A DNA stretch of 64,000 nt from the NCBI GenBank assembly GCA_030602315.1, contig JAUVZY010000002.1, positions 124,001-188,000 of the forward strand, written 5' to 3'. The translations under genes were made by a program, and so were the position numbers. This DNA comes from Pseudomonadaceae bacterium. Lineage in GTDB: Bacteria > Pseudomonadota > Gammaproteobacteria > Pseudomonadales > Pseudomonadaceae. Position 1 is the first letter of the stretch, and every line of letters starts with the position of its first letter. Shown here piece by piece: positions 27,359 to 38,239 of the stretch. The notes under the pieces were generated by a model, which was not told the origin of the DNA, did no database searches, and worked only from the letters and a program-made list of their open reading frames with translations.

Positions 27359-27407
27359 GGCACCGCCGCTGGGCTTGCCATCCCCGTTGAACCGGAGCGC
27401 ACAAACA

Positions 27408-27423
27408 CTGTATAAATAAACAG
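27408..27423 (+). promoter_or_regulatory. LexA (SOS) box of recN
   Basis: CTGTATAAATAAACAG fits the CTG-N10-CAG LexA consensus with an AT-only core. It ends 20 bases before the recN ATG, so bound LexA would overlap the promoter or transcription start. Expected outcome: repression lifted by DNA damage. Confidence 0.88.
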
Positions 27424-27443
27424 CCATCCAGCGGAGAGATGTC

Positions 27444-29114
27444 ATGCTCATCCACCTCTCGATCCAGAATTACGCCATCGTCGACCACCTCGACCTCGAG
27501 CTTCGCTCGGGAATGAGCGTGATCACCGGTGAGACCGGGGCGGGCAAGTCGATCATGCTTGACGCCCTGGGCCTGGCTCTCGGTGACCGTGCCGAGAGCT
27601 CCGTGGTGCGGCCCGGTGCGGACCGCGCCGATATCCTGGCAAGCTTCGATGTGCAGGAGCTGCCCGAAGCCCGCCATTGGCTCGCCCAGCGTGATCTGGA
27701 CGTTGACGGCCCGTGCATCCTGCGCCGGGTAATCACTGCCGAGGGTCGCTCGCGCGCCTACATCAATGGCAGCCCCTGCCCACAAGCCGACCTCAAGGCA
27801 TTGGGCGGACTGCTAATCGACATCCATAGCCAGCACGAACACCAATCGCTGCTAAAGACCGATACGCACCGCCGCCTGCTCGACGAGTTCAGCGGCGCCC
27901 AGGAGCTGGCGCGTCAGGTGCAACTGGCAGCCCAGCGCTGGCGGCAGACTCACCAGGCCCTGGAGCGTATCAGCGCCAGCGGCGATGACCAGCGCGCACG
28001 CCATCAGTTGCTGAGTTACCAACTCGAAGAGCTGGAAAACCTTTCCCTGGCCGAAAACGAGCTTGAGCAGCTGGAGCAGGAGCAGCGCACCCTTGCCAGC
28101 GCAGGCCAATTGATCGCCGCCTGCGCCCAGGTGGTTGAGCTGTGCAGCGAAAGCGATGCCGGCAATGTGCTCTCTGCGCTCACTGCCAGCCTGCAACGGC
28201 TGACGGCCTTCCAGAGTCAGCCTTCGGCGCTGCAGGAGGCGGTTTCTCTGCTGTCGAGCGCGCAAATCCAGGTCGAGGAAGCGATCGGCGAACTCAACCG
28301 TTTCATTGATCACTTCGACGCAGATCCCGAACGACTGCAACAACTGGAGTCTCGCCTCGACGCCATCTACTCCCTGGCCCGCAAGCATCGGGTACTGCCC
28401 GACCAGCTTCCCGCGCTGCAGCAACGCCTGCTCGAGGAACTGGAGGGTCTGGCGGCGGACGACGAGGCCGTGGAGCAACTGAGCGAAGAGCTGGCTGCCT
28501 ATGCCCGGCATTTCGAGAACAAGGCAGCCGAACTCAGCCGCATCCGCCAGGCGGCGGCAGGACCACTGGCAGAGCAGGTCCAAGCACAAATACAGCGTCT
28601 GGGCATGCCGGGTGGTCGCTTCGAGGTACGCCTGAGTCCCATGACCCATGACGAGCCCCAACCCTTTGGCCTGGAACAGGTCGAGTTCCTGGTCAGCGCC
28701 AATCCTGGCCAGCCATTGCGGCCGCTAGCCAAGGTCGCCTCGGGCGGCGAACTGTCGCGCATCAGCCTGGCGATCCAGGTGATCACCGCTCAAACCTCGC
28801 GCATTCCGACCCTGGTATTCGACGAAGTCGACGTAGGCATAGGTGGACCGACCGCCGAGATTGTCGGTCAACTGCTGCGCCGCCTGGGCGCACGCGGCCA
28901 AGTACTGACCGTCACTCACCTGCCGCAGGTCGCGGCACAGGGCCACCATCATCTATATGTGCACAAGGTGCGCGAGGCCGAGCAGACCCGCACTGCGGTG
29001 AGCTTTCTAGAAGGCGACGCTCGAGTTGAGGAAGTCGCGCGCATGCTGGGGGGCGTCGACATCACCGAGCAATCCCTGGCTCATGCGCAGCAGATGGTCA
29101 CGGCGGCAGGCTGA
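27444..29114 (+). CDS. recN: DNA repair protein RecN
   Basis: A 556-residue SMC-like ATPase acting early in double-strand-break repair. Walker A GETGAGKS lies at residues 29-36, long coiled-coil arms occupy about 160-370 (QLEELENLSLAENELEQLEQ), and the ABC signature ASGGELSRI and Walker B TLVFDEVDVGIGG are in the C-terminal half. An SOS box immediately upstream fits its strong LexA control in other bacteria. Monocistronic, ending in a good terminator. Confidence 0.97.
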   Translation: MLIHLSIQNYAIVDHLDLELRSGMSVITGETGAGKSIMLDALGLALGDRAESSVVRPGADRADILASFDVQELPEARHWLAQRDLDVDGPCILRRVITAEGRSRAYINGSPCPQADLKALGGLLIDIHSQHEHQSLLKTDTHRRLLDEFSGAQELARQVQLAAQRWRQTHQALERISASGDDQRARHQLLSYQLEELENLSLAENELEQLEQEQRTLASAGQLIAACAQVVELCSESDAGNVLSALTASLQRLTAFQSQPSALQEAVSLLSSAQIQVEEAIGELNRFIDHFDADPERLQQLESRLDAIYSLARKHRVLPDQLPALQQRLLEELEGLAADDEAVEQLSEELAAYARHFENKAAELSRIRQAAAGPLAEQVQAQIQRLGMPGGRFEVRLSPMTHDEPQPFGLEQVEFLVSANPGQPLRPLAKVASGGELSRISLAIQVITAQTSRIPTLVFDEVDVGIGGPTAEIVGQLLRRLGARGQVLTVTHLPQVAAQGHHHLYVHKVREAEQTRTAVSFLEGDARVEEVARMLGGVDITEQSLAHAQQMVTAAG

Positions 29115-29125
29115 TTGCAGAACGA

Positions 29126-29153
29126 GAAAGGGCGACCCTGCGGTCGCCCTTTC
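29126..29153. terminator. Bidirectional terminator between recN and fur
   Basis: GAAAGGGCGACC-CTGC-GGTCGCCCTTTC followed by TTTG: a 12-bp stem between the convergent recN and fur genes. Confidence 0.85.
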
Positions 29154-29170
29154 TTTGCCACAGTGCCGCT

Positions 29171-29581
29171 TTAATTGCCCTGCGGCTTGCGCACGTAAAG
29201 CACCAGATTGTGCTCGACCAGTTCGAAACCATGGCGCCGCACGATTTCCTTTTGCAGTTTCTCGATCTCAGGGTCGAAGAACTCGATAACCTCGCCGCTA
29301 TCCACGCAAACCATGTGATCGTGATGGCCGGAGTCTGCCAATTCGAACACGGCGTGACCGCTGTCAAAGTTATGCCGGACCACCAGACCCGCCGCCTCGA
29401 ATTGAGTCAGCACACGATAGACGGTTGCCAGCCCAACGTCCTCGCCAGCCTCCATCAGGGCCTTGTAGACATCTTCGGCACTCATGTGGCGATTATCCGC
29501 CGTATCAAGCATCTGCAGGATCTTGATCCGTGGCAGCGTCACCTTCAGGCCGGCCTTGCGAAGTTCGTTATTTTCAACCAT
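29171..29581 (-). CDS. fur: Ferric uptake regulator Fur
   Basis: A 136-residue Fe(II)-dependent repressor of iron acquisition. The N-terminal winged helix includes LKVTLPRIKILQML and ATVYRVLTQFEAAGLV. The metal and dimerisation domain carries HHDHMVCVDSGEVIEF. The usual extra C-terminal zinc cysteines are missing, as in P. aeruginosa Fur. The ATG at 29581 gives the family N-terminus MVENNELRKAGLK. Divergent from bamE/omlA, a conserved Pseudomonas arrangement. Confidence 0.97.
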   Translation of the reverse strand: MVENNELRKAGLKVTLPRIKILQMLDTADNRHMSAEDVYKALMEAGEDVGLATVYRVLTQFEAAGLVVRHNFDSGHAVFELADSGHHDHMVCVDSGEVIEFFDPEIEKLQKEIVRRHGFELVEHNLVLYVRKPQGN

Positions 29582-29673
29582 GCGGGATACTCGTAGCTGC
29601 TGTTTCGCAGCCTCCTTCATGCGGTATTATCCGGGCTTAAACGCCCAGCCAAGATAGTGGAAGTCACCTACTG

Positions 29674-30186
29674 ATGCAAAACACCAAGCTACTGCTCGCC
29701 AGCGTGGGTTTCACAGCGCTGACGGCACTCGCCGGATGTTCTTTTCCAGGCGTCTACAAGGTAGACATCCAGCAAGGCAACGTCGTGACTCAGGACATGA
29801 TAGACCAGCTGCGCCCTGGAATGACCCATCGGCAAGTGCGGTTTATCATGGGCAGCCCGATGATTACCGACACCTTCCACCCCAACCGCTGGGATTATCT
29901 CTACAGCTATCAGGCTGGTGGGAGCCAGCGCCTGCAGGAGCGCGTCAGTCTGGTGTTCGACGCCAACGATCGCCTGGCTGGTCTTGCCGGTGACTTCATG
30001 CCCGGAGTCAGCAAGGAGCAGGCAATCATGGGCGCCGAGCGCGAGCAAGCCCCCGCAACGCCAGCCCAGCCGGCTCCCCAGGCAGCCCCGCCGGCCCCCG
30101 GCTCGCTGCTCGAAGAGCTGCAGCGCGAAGTCGATGCAGCCGAGCCGGTCCCAGTGCCGAGGCCGCGCCCGCTGGAAACGCGCTGA
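29674..30186 (+). CDS. bamE: Outer membrane assembly lipoprotein BamE/OmlA
   Basis: A 170-residue SmpA/OmlA-family lipoprotein of the BAM complex. The signal peptide ends in the lipobox LAGC, giving a lipidated Cys22. The conserved domain has [30 protein letters not shown] and [12 protein letters not shown] proline/alanine-rich tail after about residue 115 is longer than in E. coli BamE but usual for the pseudomonad OmlA form. Divergent from fur over a 92-base gap containing TATTAT (29625-29630) as a possible -10. Confidence 0.93.
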   Translation: MQNTKLLLASVGFTALTALAGCSFPGVYKVDIQQGNVVTQDMIDQLRPGMTHRQVRFIMGSPMITDTFHPNRWDYLYSYQAGGSQRLQERVSLVFDANDRLAGLAGDFMPGVSKEQAIMGAEREQAPATPAQPAPQAAPPAPGSLLEELQREVDAAEPVPVPRPRPLETR

Positions 30187-30190
30187 TAAT

Positions 30191-30227
30191 AAACACCAAG
30201 GCCGCCCACGGGCGGCCTTGGTGTTTT
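30191..30227. terminator. Bidirectional terminator after bamE
   Basis: A 17-base inverted repeat with arms AAACACCAAGGCCGCCC and its complement and almost no loop, ending in TTTT. It serves bamE and the convergent NIF3-like gene. Confidence 0.85.
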
Positions 30228-30240
30228 CAAGCCTGTACCT

Positions 30241-30558
30241 TCAAAACACCATATCGGTCAGACGCCATACGTCGAATGCTGGCGTCTCGTAGGGATGGGC
30301 CTGCTTGAGCGCCTTGACGGCCTGATGAATCAACTCATCTGCGACCACCAGCTCGACCTTCCACTCGGCGACCCGTTCCAGCTCGCCGGTGCTTCCCAGG
30401 TGCGGCCGACTCCCCTCGAGCGGCCGGAACTGCCCTTGGCCCAGCGTCTGCCAGCAGCACTGCTCGTAGAGACCGATTCGACCGGCGCCCGTGGCGAAGA
30501 CCGCAGCCTTGACCGTCTCGAGATGCGTTTCGGGCACATAGAAACAGAGCTTGTACAT
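30241..30558 (-). CDS. NIF3/YqfO C-terminal-like domain protein
   Basis: A 105-residue cytoplasmic protein beginning MYKLCFYVPETHLETVKAAVFATGAG and ending HPYETPAFDVWRL. This matches the small ferredoxin-like domain inserted in Bacillus YqfO/NIF3 proteins, occurring here as a free-standing protein. The HPYE(T)P motif and GAGRIGLYEQC are the family landmarks. The ATG at 30558 is preceded by GAGAATGGG. Function unknown; metal binding has been suggested for the family. Confidence 0.8.
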   Translation of the reverse strand: MYKLCFYVPETHLETVKAAVFATGAGRIGLYEQCCWQTLGQGQFRPLEGSRPHLGSTGELERVAEWKVELVVADELIHQAVKALKQAHPYETPAFDVWRLTDMVF

Positions 30559-30586
30559 CCCATTCTCCCAGAGGTTGCCGGGCCAG

Positions 30587-30609
30587 CCTGATGCCAATAT
30601 GGCATCAGG
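30587..30609. repeat. Inverted repeat between purL and the NIF3-like gene
   Basis: Perfect ten-base arms CCTGATGCCA / TGGCATCAGG around ATA. There is no T-run. It could be a weak terminator of purL or an operator for the 30241-30558 gene, whose start lies 29 bases away. Confidence 0.45.
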
Positions 30610-30666
30610 TCAAGAGGCCCGACTCCAAGGCTGGACTGGTGCCAGCCGGGGAGAGTTCCAGCGCAA

Positions 30667-33600
30667 TCAACCTACCCAGACGCGCGCGTTACGGAACATG
30701 CGCATCCACGCCCCGTCTTCCTGCCAGTCATCCGGCCGCCAGGAATTTTGCACGCCGCGGAAGACCCGCTCCGGGTGCGGCATCATGATGGTGACGCGAC
30801 CGTCGCGGGTGGTCAGACCGGTGATGCCGCGCGGCGAACCGCTCGGGTTGAACGGATAGCGCTCGGTCACCTTGCCGTAGTTGTCCACCAGACGCAGGGC
30901 CACGCAGCCCGAAAGATCGGCTTCGAGCAGCGCTTCCTCGCTCTCGAATTCGGCATGTCCTTCACCATGGGCGATGGCGATCGGCATGCGCGAACCGGCC
31001 ATGCCCTGCAGGAAGATCGATGGCGACTCGGGCACCTGCACCATCACCACACGGGCCTCGAACTGCTCGGAGCGGTTGCGCACGAAGTGCGGCCACATTT
31101 CGCTACCCGGAATCAGCTCATGCAGGTTCGAAAGCATCTGGCAGCCGTTGCAGATGCCGAGGGCAAAGCTATCGCTGCGCTCGAAGAAGCCAGTGAAGGC
31201 GTCGCGCGCGCGCGCATTGAACAGGATCGACTTGGCCCAGCCTTCACCGGCACCGAGCACGTCGCCATAGGAGAAACCACCACAGGCGACCAGCCCCTTG
31301 AACTGCGCGAGATCGATGCGACCGGCAAGGATGTCGCTCATGTGCACGTCGATGGCGGAGAAACCGGCGCGATCGAACGCCGCCGCCATTTCCACCTGAC
31401 CGTTGACGCCCTGCTCGCGCAGGATGGCGACCTTCGGCCGCACCCCGCTCGCGATGAACGGCGCCGCAACGTCCTGATTCACCTCGAACGACAGCTGCAC
31501 GTTGAGGCCCGGGTTGGCCTCGTCGAGCAGATTGTCGAATTCCTGATCGGCGCAGTCGGCGTTGTCCCGCAGACGCTGGATGCGGTAGCTGGTTTCGCTC
31601 CAACGGCGCTGCAGCTGACCGCGACGCGCCGAAAACACCACCTCGTCAGCGTGCCGCAACTCGATAAGATCGCCGGCTACCGGCTGGCCGATCACGGCGA
31701 CGCAGTCAGCAAGGCCTGCACCACTGAACTGGGCCAGAACCGCTTCGGTGTCTTCACGACGCACCTGCAGCACCGCACCCAGCTCCTCGTTGAACAGCAC
31801 CGCCGCCAGCTCGTCGCGGCTATCGGCCAGCCCATCGAGGGTCAGCGTCAGCCCGCAGTGTCCGGCGAAGGCCATCTCGGCGGCCGCAGCCGCCAGACCG
31901 CCGTCGGAGCGGTCATGGTAGGCCAGCAGCAGGCCGTCGGCGTTCAGGCCCTGAATCACCGCGAAGAACGCGGCCAGGTCTTCGGCATCGTCGACATCCG
32001 GCACCTGGCGACCGATCTGGCCGTAGACCTGCGCCAGAATGGAAGCGCCGAGACGATTCTGGCCGCGCCCGAGGTCAACCAGCACCAGGTCGGTCTCCCC
32101 CTTGTCCAGGCGCAGCTGCGGGGTCAGCGTGCTACGGATGTCCTGCACCGGCGCGAAACCGGAAACCACCAGCGACAACGGCGCCGTGACGCTCTTGTCG
32201 ACGCCGTTGTCCTGCCAGCGGGTTTTCATGGACATGGAGTCCTTGCCCACCGGAATGGTGATGCCGAGCGCCGGGCACAGTTCCATACCCACGGCCTTCA
32301 CCGTCTCGTACAGACGCGCGTCCTCGCCCGGGTGACCGGCGGCGGCCATCCAGTTGGCAGAGAGCTTGATGTCGGAAATCTTTTCGATGCGCGCAGCCGC
32401 CAGGTTGGTCAGCGTCTCGCCGATCGCCATGCGCCCGGAGGCGGCCGCGTCGAGCAGCGCCATCGGGGTGCGCTCACCCATGGCCATGGCTTCGCCGGTG
32501 TAAACGTCGAAGCTGGTGGCGGTGACTGCGCAATCGGCCACCGGCACCTGCCACGGACCGACCATCTGGTCGCGGGCCACCAGGCCGGTGATGGAGCGGT
32601 CACCGATGGTAATCAGGAAGTTCTTGCTGGCCACCGCCGGATGGGTCAGCACCCGGTCCAGGGCCTCGGACAGCTCCACGCCGGCCGCATCGAAGGCATC
32701 GCCCACGGCAGCTTCGCTGACCACCGAGCGGTGCATGCGCGGCGGCTTGCCGAGGAGCACGTCCAGCGGCATGTCCACGGCGTTGTTGCCGAAGTGGCGG
32801 TCGGCGACGGTCAGCTGGCGCTCTTCGGTGGCCTCACCGACAACCGCAAACGGGCAGCGCTCGCGCTCGCAGATTTCCTTGAAGCGCTCGAAGTCGGCGG
32901 CATCCACCGACAGCACGTAGCGTTCCTGGGACTCGTTGCACCAGATCTCCAGCGGGCTCATGCCCGGCTCGTCGTTCGGCACGTTGCGCAGCTCGAAGCG
33001 GCCACCGCGACCGGCATCGTTGACCAGCTCGGGGAAGGCGTTGGACAGGCCGCCGGCGCCGATGTCGTGAATGAACTTGATCGGGTTCTGCTCGCCCAGC
33101 TGCCAGCAGCGGTCGATGACCTCCTGGCAACGGCGCTCCATTTCCGGGTTGTCGCGCTGCACCGAGGCAAAATCCAGGTCCGCCGAGCTGGCGCCGGTAG
33201 CCATCGACGAGGCCGCGCCGCCGCCCAGACCGATCAGCATGGCCGGACCACCAAGCACGATCAGCTTGCCGCCGACCGAAATCTCGCCCTTCTGCACATG
33301 CTCGCCACGGATGTTGCCCATGCCGCCGGCCAGCATGATCGGCTTGTGGTAGCCACGCACTTCCGGACCGCGCGGCGTGTCGATCGCCTGCTCGAAGGTG
33401 CGGAAGTAGCCGGTCAGCGCCGGGCGACCGAACTCGTTGTTGAACGCGGCGCCGCCCAGCGGCCCTTCGATCATGATGTCCAGCGCGGTGACGATGCGCT
33501 CAGGCTTGCCGTAGGGCTTTTCCCAGGGCCGCTCGAAACCGGGGATATTGAGGTTGGAGACGGTAAAACCGGTCAGGCCCGCCTTGGGCTTGGCGCCGCG

Positions 33601-34563
33601 ACCGGTGGCGCCTTCATCACGGATCTCGCCGCCCGAGCCAGTGGAGGCGCCGGGGAACGGCGCGATGGCTGTCGGGTGGTTATGGGTTTCCACCTTCATC
33701 AGAATATGCACCGGCTCGACGCTGGCGGCGTACTCACCGCTGCCCGGCTGCGGGTAGAAACGTCCGGCAGTGAAGCCCTCGATCACCGCGGCGTTGTCCT
33801 TGTAGGCGGACAGCACGCCGGCACGGTGCATTTCGTAGGTGTTCTTGATCATCCCGAACAGGGACTTGTCCTGCGCCTGGCCATCGATGTCCCAGCTGGC
33901 GTTGAAGATCTTGTGGCGGCAGTGCTCGGAGTTCGCCTGGGCGAACATCATCAGCTCGACGTCGTGCGGGTTGCGCCCCAACGCGGTGAAGCTCTGTACC
34001 AGGTAATCGATCTCGTCGTCCGCCAGGGCCAGACCCAGTTCGACGTTGGCGCTTTCCAGCGCGGCGCGGCCACCGCCGAGCACGTCGACCACCTTGAGCG
34101 GCTTGGGCTGGGCATGGCTGAACAGATGCTCGGCCTCTTCGAATCGCTCCAGCACCAGCTGGGTCATGCGGTCATGCAGCAACGCCGAGACCTGCGCCCG
34201 CTCTGCATCGCTCAGCTCGCCGCTGACATAGTAGGCAATGCCCCGCTCCAGGCGCTGGATCTTGGCCAGCCCACAGTTATGCGCGATATCGCTGGCCTTG
34301 CTCGACCACGGCGAGATGGTGCCAAAACGCGGCACCACCAGCAGCAGGTGGCCCGAAGGCTCCTGTACCGGCACGCTCGGACCGTACTTGAGCAGGCGGG
34401 CGAGAATCTGCAGCTCCTCTTCCCCGAGCGCCTCCGTGACTTCGGCGAAATGGGCGAATTCGGCGTACAGGCCGGTGACGGCAGGCACCTTGTGGGTCAG
34501 TTGGGCCAGCAGCTTGCCGTGACGGAAGGCGGAAAGGGCGGGAGCGCCGCGCAGAATCAACAT
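30667..34563 (-). CDS. purL: Phosphoribosylformylglycinamidine synthase
   Basis: A 1298-residue large-type PurL (FGAM synthase), fourth step of purine synthesis. The N-terminal PurS-like domain is followed by duplicated AIRS-type ATP-binding halves ([37 protein letters not shown]) and a C-terminal glutamine amidotransferase with nucleophile Cys near 1138 ([12 protein letters not shown]) and the HGEGH and [14 protein letters not shown] region. It stands alone, flanked by the NIF3-like gene and a divergent esterase. Confidence 0.98.
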   Translation of the reverse strand: MLILRGAPALSAFRHGKLLAQLTHKVPAVTGLYAEFAHFAEVTEALGEEELQILARLLKYGPSVPVQEPSGHLLLVVPRFGTISPWSSKASDIAHNCGLAKIQRLERGIAYYVSGELSDAERAQVSALLHDRMTQLVLERFEEAEHLFSHAQPKPLKVVDVLGGGRAALESANVELGLALADDEIDYLVQSFTALGRNPHDVELMMFAQANSEHCRHKIFNASWDIDGQAQDKSLFGMIKNTYEMHRAGVLSAYKDNAAVIEGFTAGRFYPQPGSGEYAASVEPVHILMKVETHNHPTAIAPFPGASTGSGGEIRDEGATGRGAKPKAGLTGFTVSNLNIPGFERPWEKPYGKPERIVTALDIMIEGPLGGAAFNNEFGRPALTGYFRTFEQAIDTPRGPEVRGYHKPIMLAGGMGNIRGEHVQKGEISVGGKLIVLGGPAMLIGLGGGAASSMATGASSADLDFASVQRDNPEMERRCQEVIDRCWQLGEQNPIKFIHDIGAGGLSNAFPELVNDAGRGGRFELRNVPNDEPGMSPLEIWCNESQERYVLSVDAADFERFKEICERERCPFAVVGEATEERQLTVADRHFGNNAVDMPLDVLLGKPPRMHRSVVSEAAVGDAFDAAGVELSEALDRVLTHPAVASKNFLITIGDRSITGLVARDQMVGPWQVPVADCAVTATSFDVYTGEAMAMGERTPMALLDAAASGRMAIGETLTNLAAARIEKISDIKLSANWMAAAGHPGEDARLYETVKAVGMELCPALGITIPVGKDSMSMKTRWQDNGVDKSVTAPLSLVVSGFAPVQDIRSTLTPQLRLDKGETDLVLVDLGRGQNRLGASILAQVYGQIGRQVPDVDDAEDLAAFFAVIQGLNADGLLLAYHDRSDGGLAAAAAEMAFAGHCGLTLTLDGLADSRDELAAVLFNEELGAVLQVRREDTEAVLAQFSGAGLADCVAVIGQPVAGDLIELRHADEVVFSARRGQLQRRWSETSYRIQRLRDNADCADQEFDNLLDEANPGLNVQLSFEVNQDVAAPFIASGVRPKVAILREQGVNGQVEMAAAFDRAGFSAIDVHMSDILAGRIDLAQFKGLVACGGFSYGDVLGAGEGWAKSILFNARARDAFTGFFERSDSFALGICNGCQMLSNLHELIPGSEMWPHFVRNRSEQFEARVVMVQVPESPSIFLQGMAGSRMPIAIAHGEGHAEFESEEALLEADLSGCVALRLVDNYGKVTERYPFNPSGSPRGITGLTTRDGRVTIMMPHPERVFRGVQNSWRPDDWQEDGAWMRMFRNARVWVG

Positions 34564-34641
34564 CGTCGGAACAGCCTCGGGGAGGGGAGCTTTGGGGGCG
34601 GCATTCTAGCGTATGACGGGCGACGAGGCTAAGACCGATGA

Positions 34642-35367
<726 letters not shown>

Positions 35368-35376
35368 AGCGGCACC

Positions 35377-35399
35377 GGCTGGCCGCCCTTCGGCCAGCC
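35377..35399 (+). terminator. GC hairpin after the esterase gene
   Basis: GGCTGGCCG-CCCTT-CGGCCAGCC, a 9-bp stem starting 10 bases after the esterase stop. It lacks a T-run, so termination is plausible but not certain. Confidence 0.5.
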
Positions 35400-35499
35400 C
35401 ACCCCTGAGCCACGGCCAAGCGTCACACCAGAGCTATTCGCCCGCTCGGCAAAGTGGATTACACTGCGCGCGATTCCACTTGACGAAAACGAGAAGACC

Positions 35500-36915
35500 G
35501 TGCTCAAGGCACTCAAGAAAATTTTTGGCAAAGACCCGGCCGAACAGCCCACCCCCACCTCCTCCCAGGCTCCGGCCACTTCGCAAGAATCCCGCCCCGC
35601 TCCTGCGCCCCGGCAACCCAAGGCGCCCCAGGCCGAGCGCACAACCAAGCCGCGCAGTGAACGCCCCCGCAAGCCCAAGCCGGCCAAGCCAGTCGCACCG
35701 GCCTGGCAGCCCGAGGACTTCGTCGTCGAGCCGATGGAAGGCAAGACCCGCTTCCATGACTTCAAGCTCGCCCCCGAGCTGATGCATGCCATCCACGACC
35801 TGGGTTTTACCTACTGCACGCCGATTCAGGCGCAGGTGCTCGGCCACACCCTCAAAGGCCAGGACGCCATCGGCCGCGCCCAGACCGGCACCGGCAAGAC
35901 CGCCGCCTTTCTCGTATCGACCATCACCCAGCTCTTGGAAACGCCGCCACCGAAAGAGCGCTACATGGGCGAACCACGCGCGCTGATCATCGCGCCGACC
36001 CGCGAGCTGGTGGTGCAGATCGCCAAGGACGCCGAGGCGCTCACCAAGTACTGCAAGCTGAACGTGATGAGCTTCGTCGGCGGCATGGACTTCGACAAAC
36101 AGCTCAAGCAGCTGGAATCGAGGTTCTGCGACATCCTGGTCGCCACCCCCGGCCGCCTGCTGGACTTCAATCAGCGCGGTGAAGTGCATCTGGACATGGT
36201 CGAGGTGATGGTGCTCGACGAAGCCGACCGCATGCTCGACATGGGCTTCATTCCGCAGGTTCGTCAGATCATTCGCCAGACCCCCTACAAGGGTGAGCGC
36301 CAGACCCTGCTGTTCTCCGCCACCTTCACCGATGACGTGATGAACCTCGCCCGCCAGTGGACGGTCGATCCGGCCATCGTCGAAATCGAGTCGGAAAACG
36401 TGGCCAGCGAAACGGTCGAGCAGCACGTCTATGCCGTGTCCGAAGCCGACAAGTACAAGCTGCTCTACAACCTGGTCAGCCAGAACAACTGGGAGCGGGT
36501 GATGGTGTTTGCCAACCGCAAGGACCAGGTGCGGCGCATCGAGGAGAAACTCACCAAGGACGGCATCAGCGCCGCGCAAATGTCCGGCGACGTGCCGCAG
36601 CAAAAGCGCATCAAAGTGCTCGAGGGTTTCCGCGAAGGCAAGATCAAGGTGCTGGTGGCGACCGACGTGGCCGGCCGCGGCATCCATGTAGACGGCGTCA
36701 GCCATGTGGTGAACTACACCCTGCCTGAAGATCCGGATGACTACGTGCACCGCATCGGCCGAACCGGCCGCGCCGGCACCAGCGGCACCTCCGTCAGCTT
36801 CGCCGGCGAGGACGACGCCTTCGCCCTGCCGCCGATCGAGGAGCTGCTCGGGCGCAAGATCGGTTGCGAGATGCCTCCGGCCGAACTGCTCAAGCCGGTC
36901 CCGCGCCGCCACTGA
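35500..36915 (+). CDS. rhlB: ATP-dependent RNA helicase RhlB
   Basis: A 471-residue DEAD-box helicase, partner of RNase E in the degradosome. A basic, proline-rich N-terminal extension (about 1-75) precedes the core. Motifs in order are AQTGTGKT (Walker A), [23 protein letters not shown], the SAT motif, [10 protein letters not shown] and HRIGRTGR. The start is a GTG at 35500. Pseudomonad RhlB carries this N-terminal extension where E. coli RhlB is extended at the C-terminus. Stands alone, ending at a short hairpin. Confidence 0.92.
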   Translation: MLKALKKIFGKDPAEQPTPTSSQAPATSQESRPAPAPRQPKAPQAERTTKPRSERPRKPKPAKPVAPAWQPEDFVVEPMEGKTRFHDFKLAPELMHAIHDLGFTYCTPIQAQVLGHTLKGQDAIGRAQTGTGKTAAFLVSTITQLLETPPPKERYMGEPRALIIAPTRELVVQIAKDAEALTKYCKLNVMSFVGGMDFDKQLKQLESRFCDILVATPGRLLDFNQRGEVHLDMVEVMVLDEADRMLDMGFIPQVRQIIRQTPYKGERQTLLFSATFTDDVMNLARQWTVDPAIVEIESENVASETVEQHVYAVSEADKYKLLYNLVSQNNWERVMVFANRKDQVRRIEEKLTKDGISAAQMSGDVPQQKRIKVLEGFREGKIKVLVATDVAGRGIHVDGVSHVVNYTLPEDPDDYVHRIGRTGRAGTSGTSVSFAGEDDAFALPPIEELLGRKIGCEMPPAELLKPVPRRH

Positions 36916-36923
36916 TCGACTAC

Positions 36924-36949
36924 AGGTGGATGGCTTCGGGCATCCACCT
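36924..36949. terminator. Bidirectional hairpin between rhlB and moaE
   Basis: AGGTGGATG-N8-CATCCACCT between convergent rhlB and moaE. No long T-run on either side, but the position at the end of two converging genes supports a terminator role. Confidence 0.6.
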
Positions 36950-36954
36950 CCCCC

Positions 36955-37401
36955 TTACCAGCGCTGCGCGGCCTGCAGGTCGCTGGCCCGCCCCTCTACC
37001 CAGCGCGGACCTTCCGCAGTGTCTTCCTTCTTCCAGAAGGGTGCGCGGGTCTTGAGGTAATCCATCACGAAGCGGCAGGCATCGAAGGCGGCTTCACGGT
37101 GGGCGCTGGCCGCACCGACAAAGACGATCGGCTCGCCCGGCTCCAGGCGGCCGATGCGGTGCAGGATGTCGAGATTGAGCAAAGGCCAGCGCTGCTTCGC
37201 CTCCTCGGCGATCCGCGACAGGGCCTTTTCGGTCATGCCGGGTGCATGCTCGAGCAGCATCCCCGCCACTTCCCGACCTTCATTGAAATCGCGTACATAG
37301 CCGACGAACCCCACCACCGCACCGATGCCGAGATTGGCCGCATGCAGTGCGTTGAGCTCAGAACCCGGATCGAACGCGGCAACCTGCACGCGGATGGCCA
37401 T
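36955..37401 (-). CDS. moaE: Molybdopterin synthase catalytic subunit MoaE
   Basis: A 148-residue subunit that inserts dithiolene sulfur into precursor Z to make molybdopterin. Recognisable are GAVVGFVGYVRDFNEG, LEHAPGMTEKAL, the RIGRLEPGE segment and the catalytic region HREAAFDACRFVMDYLKTRAPFWKKE with the essential lysines. It follows moaD with a one-base gap, giving the order moaC-moaD-moaE. Confidence 0.96.
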   Translation of the reverse strand: MAIRVQVAAFDPGSELNALHAANLGIGAVVGFVGYVRDFNEGREVAGMLLEHAPGMTEKALSRIAEEAKQRWPLLNLDILHRIGRLEPGEPIVFVGAASAHREAAFDACRFVMDYLKTRAPFWKKEDTAEGPRWVEGRASDLQAAQRW

Positions 37402-37402
37402 C

Positions 37403-37651
37403 TCAGCCTCCGGTCACGGGCGGGAAAAACGCCACCCGATCGTCATCAGCCAGCGGCTCGTCGAGCCGACACAGCTCGTCATTGCGCGCGCACATCAGGC
37501 TGGCCTCGCCAAGCACGGCCCAGCGCTCACCGCGCCCCAGCAGGTGACGACGAAGGTCGTCCAGGCATTGCCAGTGCGCCTGCCAGTCGACGCTTTCCTC
37601 GGTGACGCCCAGCGCCTCGCGGTAACGGGCAAAATACTGCACGCAGATCAT
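37403..37651 (-). CDS. moaD: Molybdopterin synthase sulfur carrier subunit MoaD
   Basis: An 82-residue ubiquitin-fold protein whose C-terminal Gly-Gly (FFPPVTGG) is adenylated and thiocarboxylated before sulfur transfer in complex with MoaE. The ATG at 37651 overlaps the moaC stop (ATGA), so translation is coupled; the longer frame upstream is only read-through of the moaC region in another phase. Length is normal for the family. Confidence 0.93.
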   Translation of the reverse strand: MICVQYFARYREALGVTEESVDWQAHWQCLDDLRRHLLGRGERWAVLGEASLMCARNDELCRLDEPLADDDRVAFFPPVTGG

Positions 37652-38118
37652 GCGTCCGCCTCCCAATAACCGCTCTTGCCGCCACTCTTTTCCAGAAGGC
37701 GCAGCGCCTCGATGACCATGCCCCGATCCACCGCCTTGCACATGTCGTACAAGGTCAGCGCGGCGACGCTCGCCGCGGTCAGCGCTTCCATCTCCACGCC
37801 AGTCTGTCCGGCCAGCTTGCAGCGCGCGACGATGCGTACCCGCTCCTCGCCCCGCGCGCACAAGTCGACCTTGATGCTGGTAAGCAGCAACGGATGACAG
37901 AGCGGGATCAACTCATGGGTTTTCTTCGCCGCCTGGATGCCGGCGATGCGGGCCACGGCAAACACGTCACCCTTGGGATGCTCACCGTCGACGATCATCC
38001 GCAAAGTTTCCGGGCGCATGCGCACCCAGGCCTCGGCGGCGGCCTCCCGGGCGGTGATCGCCTTGTCGGTCACATCGACCATGTTGGCGCGCCCCTGGGC
38101 GTCGAGGTGGGTGAGCAT
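37648..38118 (-). CDS. moaC: Cyclic pyranopterin monophosphate synthase MoaC
   Basis: A 156-residue enzyme of the first stage of molybdenum cofactor synthesis, acting after MoaA. Signatures are [68 protein letters not shown] and the terminal [11 protein letters not shown] chose the ATG at 38118 because GGAGG is 7 bases upstream; an ATG 6 bases earlier is too close to it. moaA is not in this window, so the pathway is split elsewhere on the chromosome. Confidence 0.95.
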   Translation of the reverse strand: MLTHLDAQGRANMVDVTDKAITAREAAAEAWVRMRPETLRMIVDGEHPKGDVFAVARIAGIQAAKKTHELIPLCHPLLLTSIKVDLCARGEERVRIVARCKLAGQTGVEMEALTAASVAALTLYDMCKAVDRGMVIEALRLLEKSGGKSGYWEADA

Positions 38119-38173
38119 GGACATGCCTCCGAGAAGTTTCCCCGTATTGTGGACGCAATTCGCGGCAGGCTAA

Positions 38174-38215
38174 AGGCTGGATAACGGACGCCAAGCGCTG
38201 CGCTCCATCCAGCCT
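38174..38215. repeat. REP-like palindrome between moaC and phoH-like gene
   Basis: Arms AGGCTGGAT / ATCCAGCCT enclosing AACGGACGCCAAGC..GCTCC with an internal GCG/CGC pair. It resembles the class of short palindromes with a GGNTGGATAACG core that occur between genes in pseudomonads, and may also end transcription of the phoH-like gene. Confidence 0.45.
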
Positions 38216-38239
38216 GCCGCCCCGGCGTTTCCCCGGCCT

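Noticed and set aside
30748-34632. A 1294-codon open frame antisense to purL
   Set aside because: Same artefact of GC-rich third positions; the translation is rich in His, Arg and Gln and lacks motifs, while purL has all its catalytic sites.
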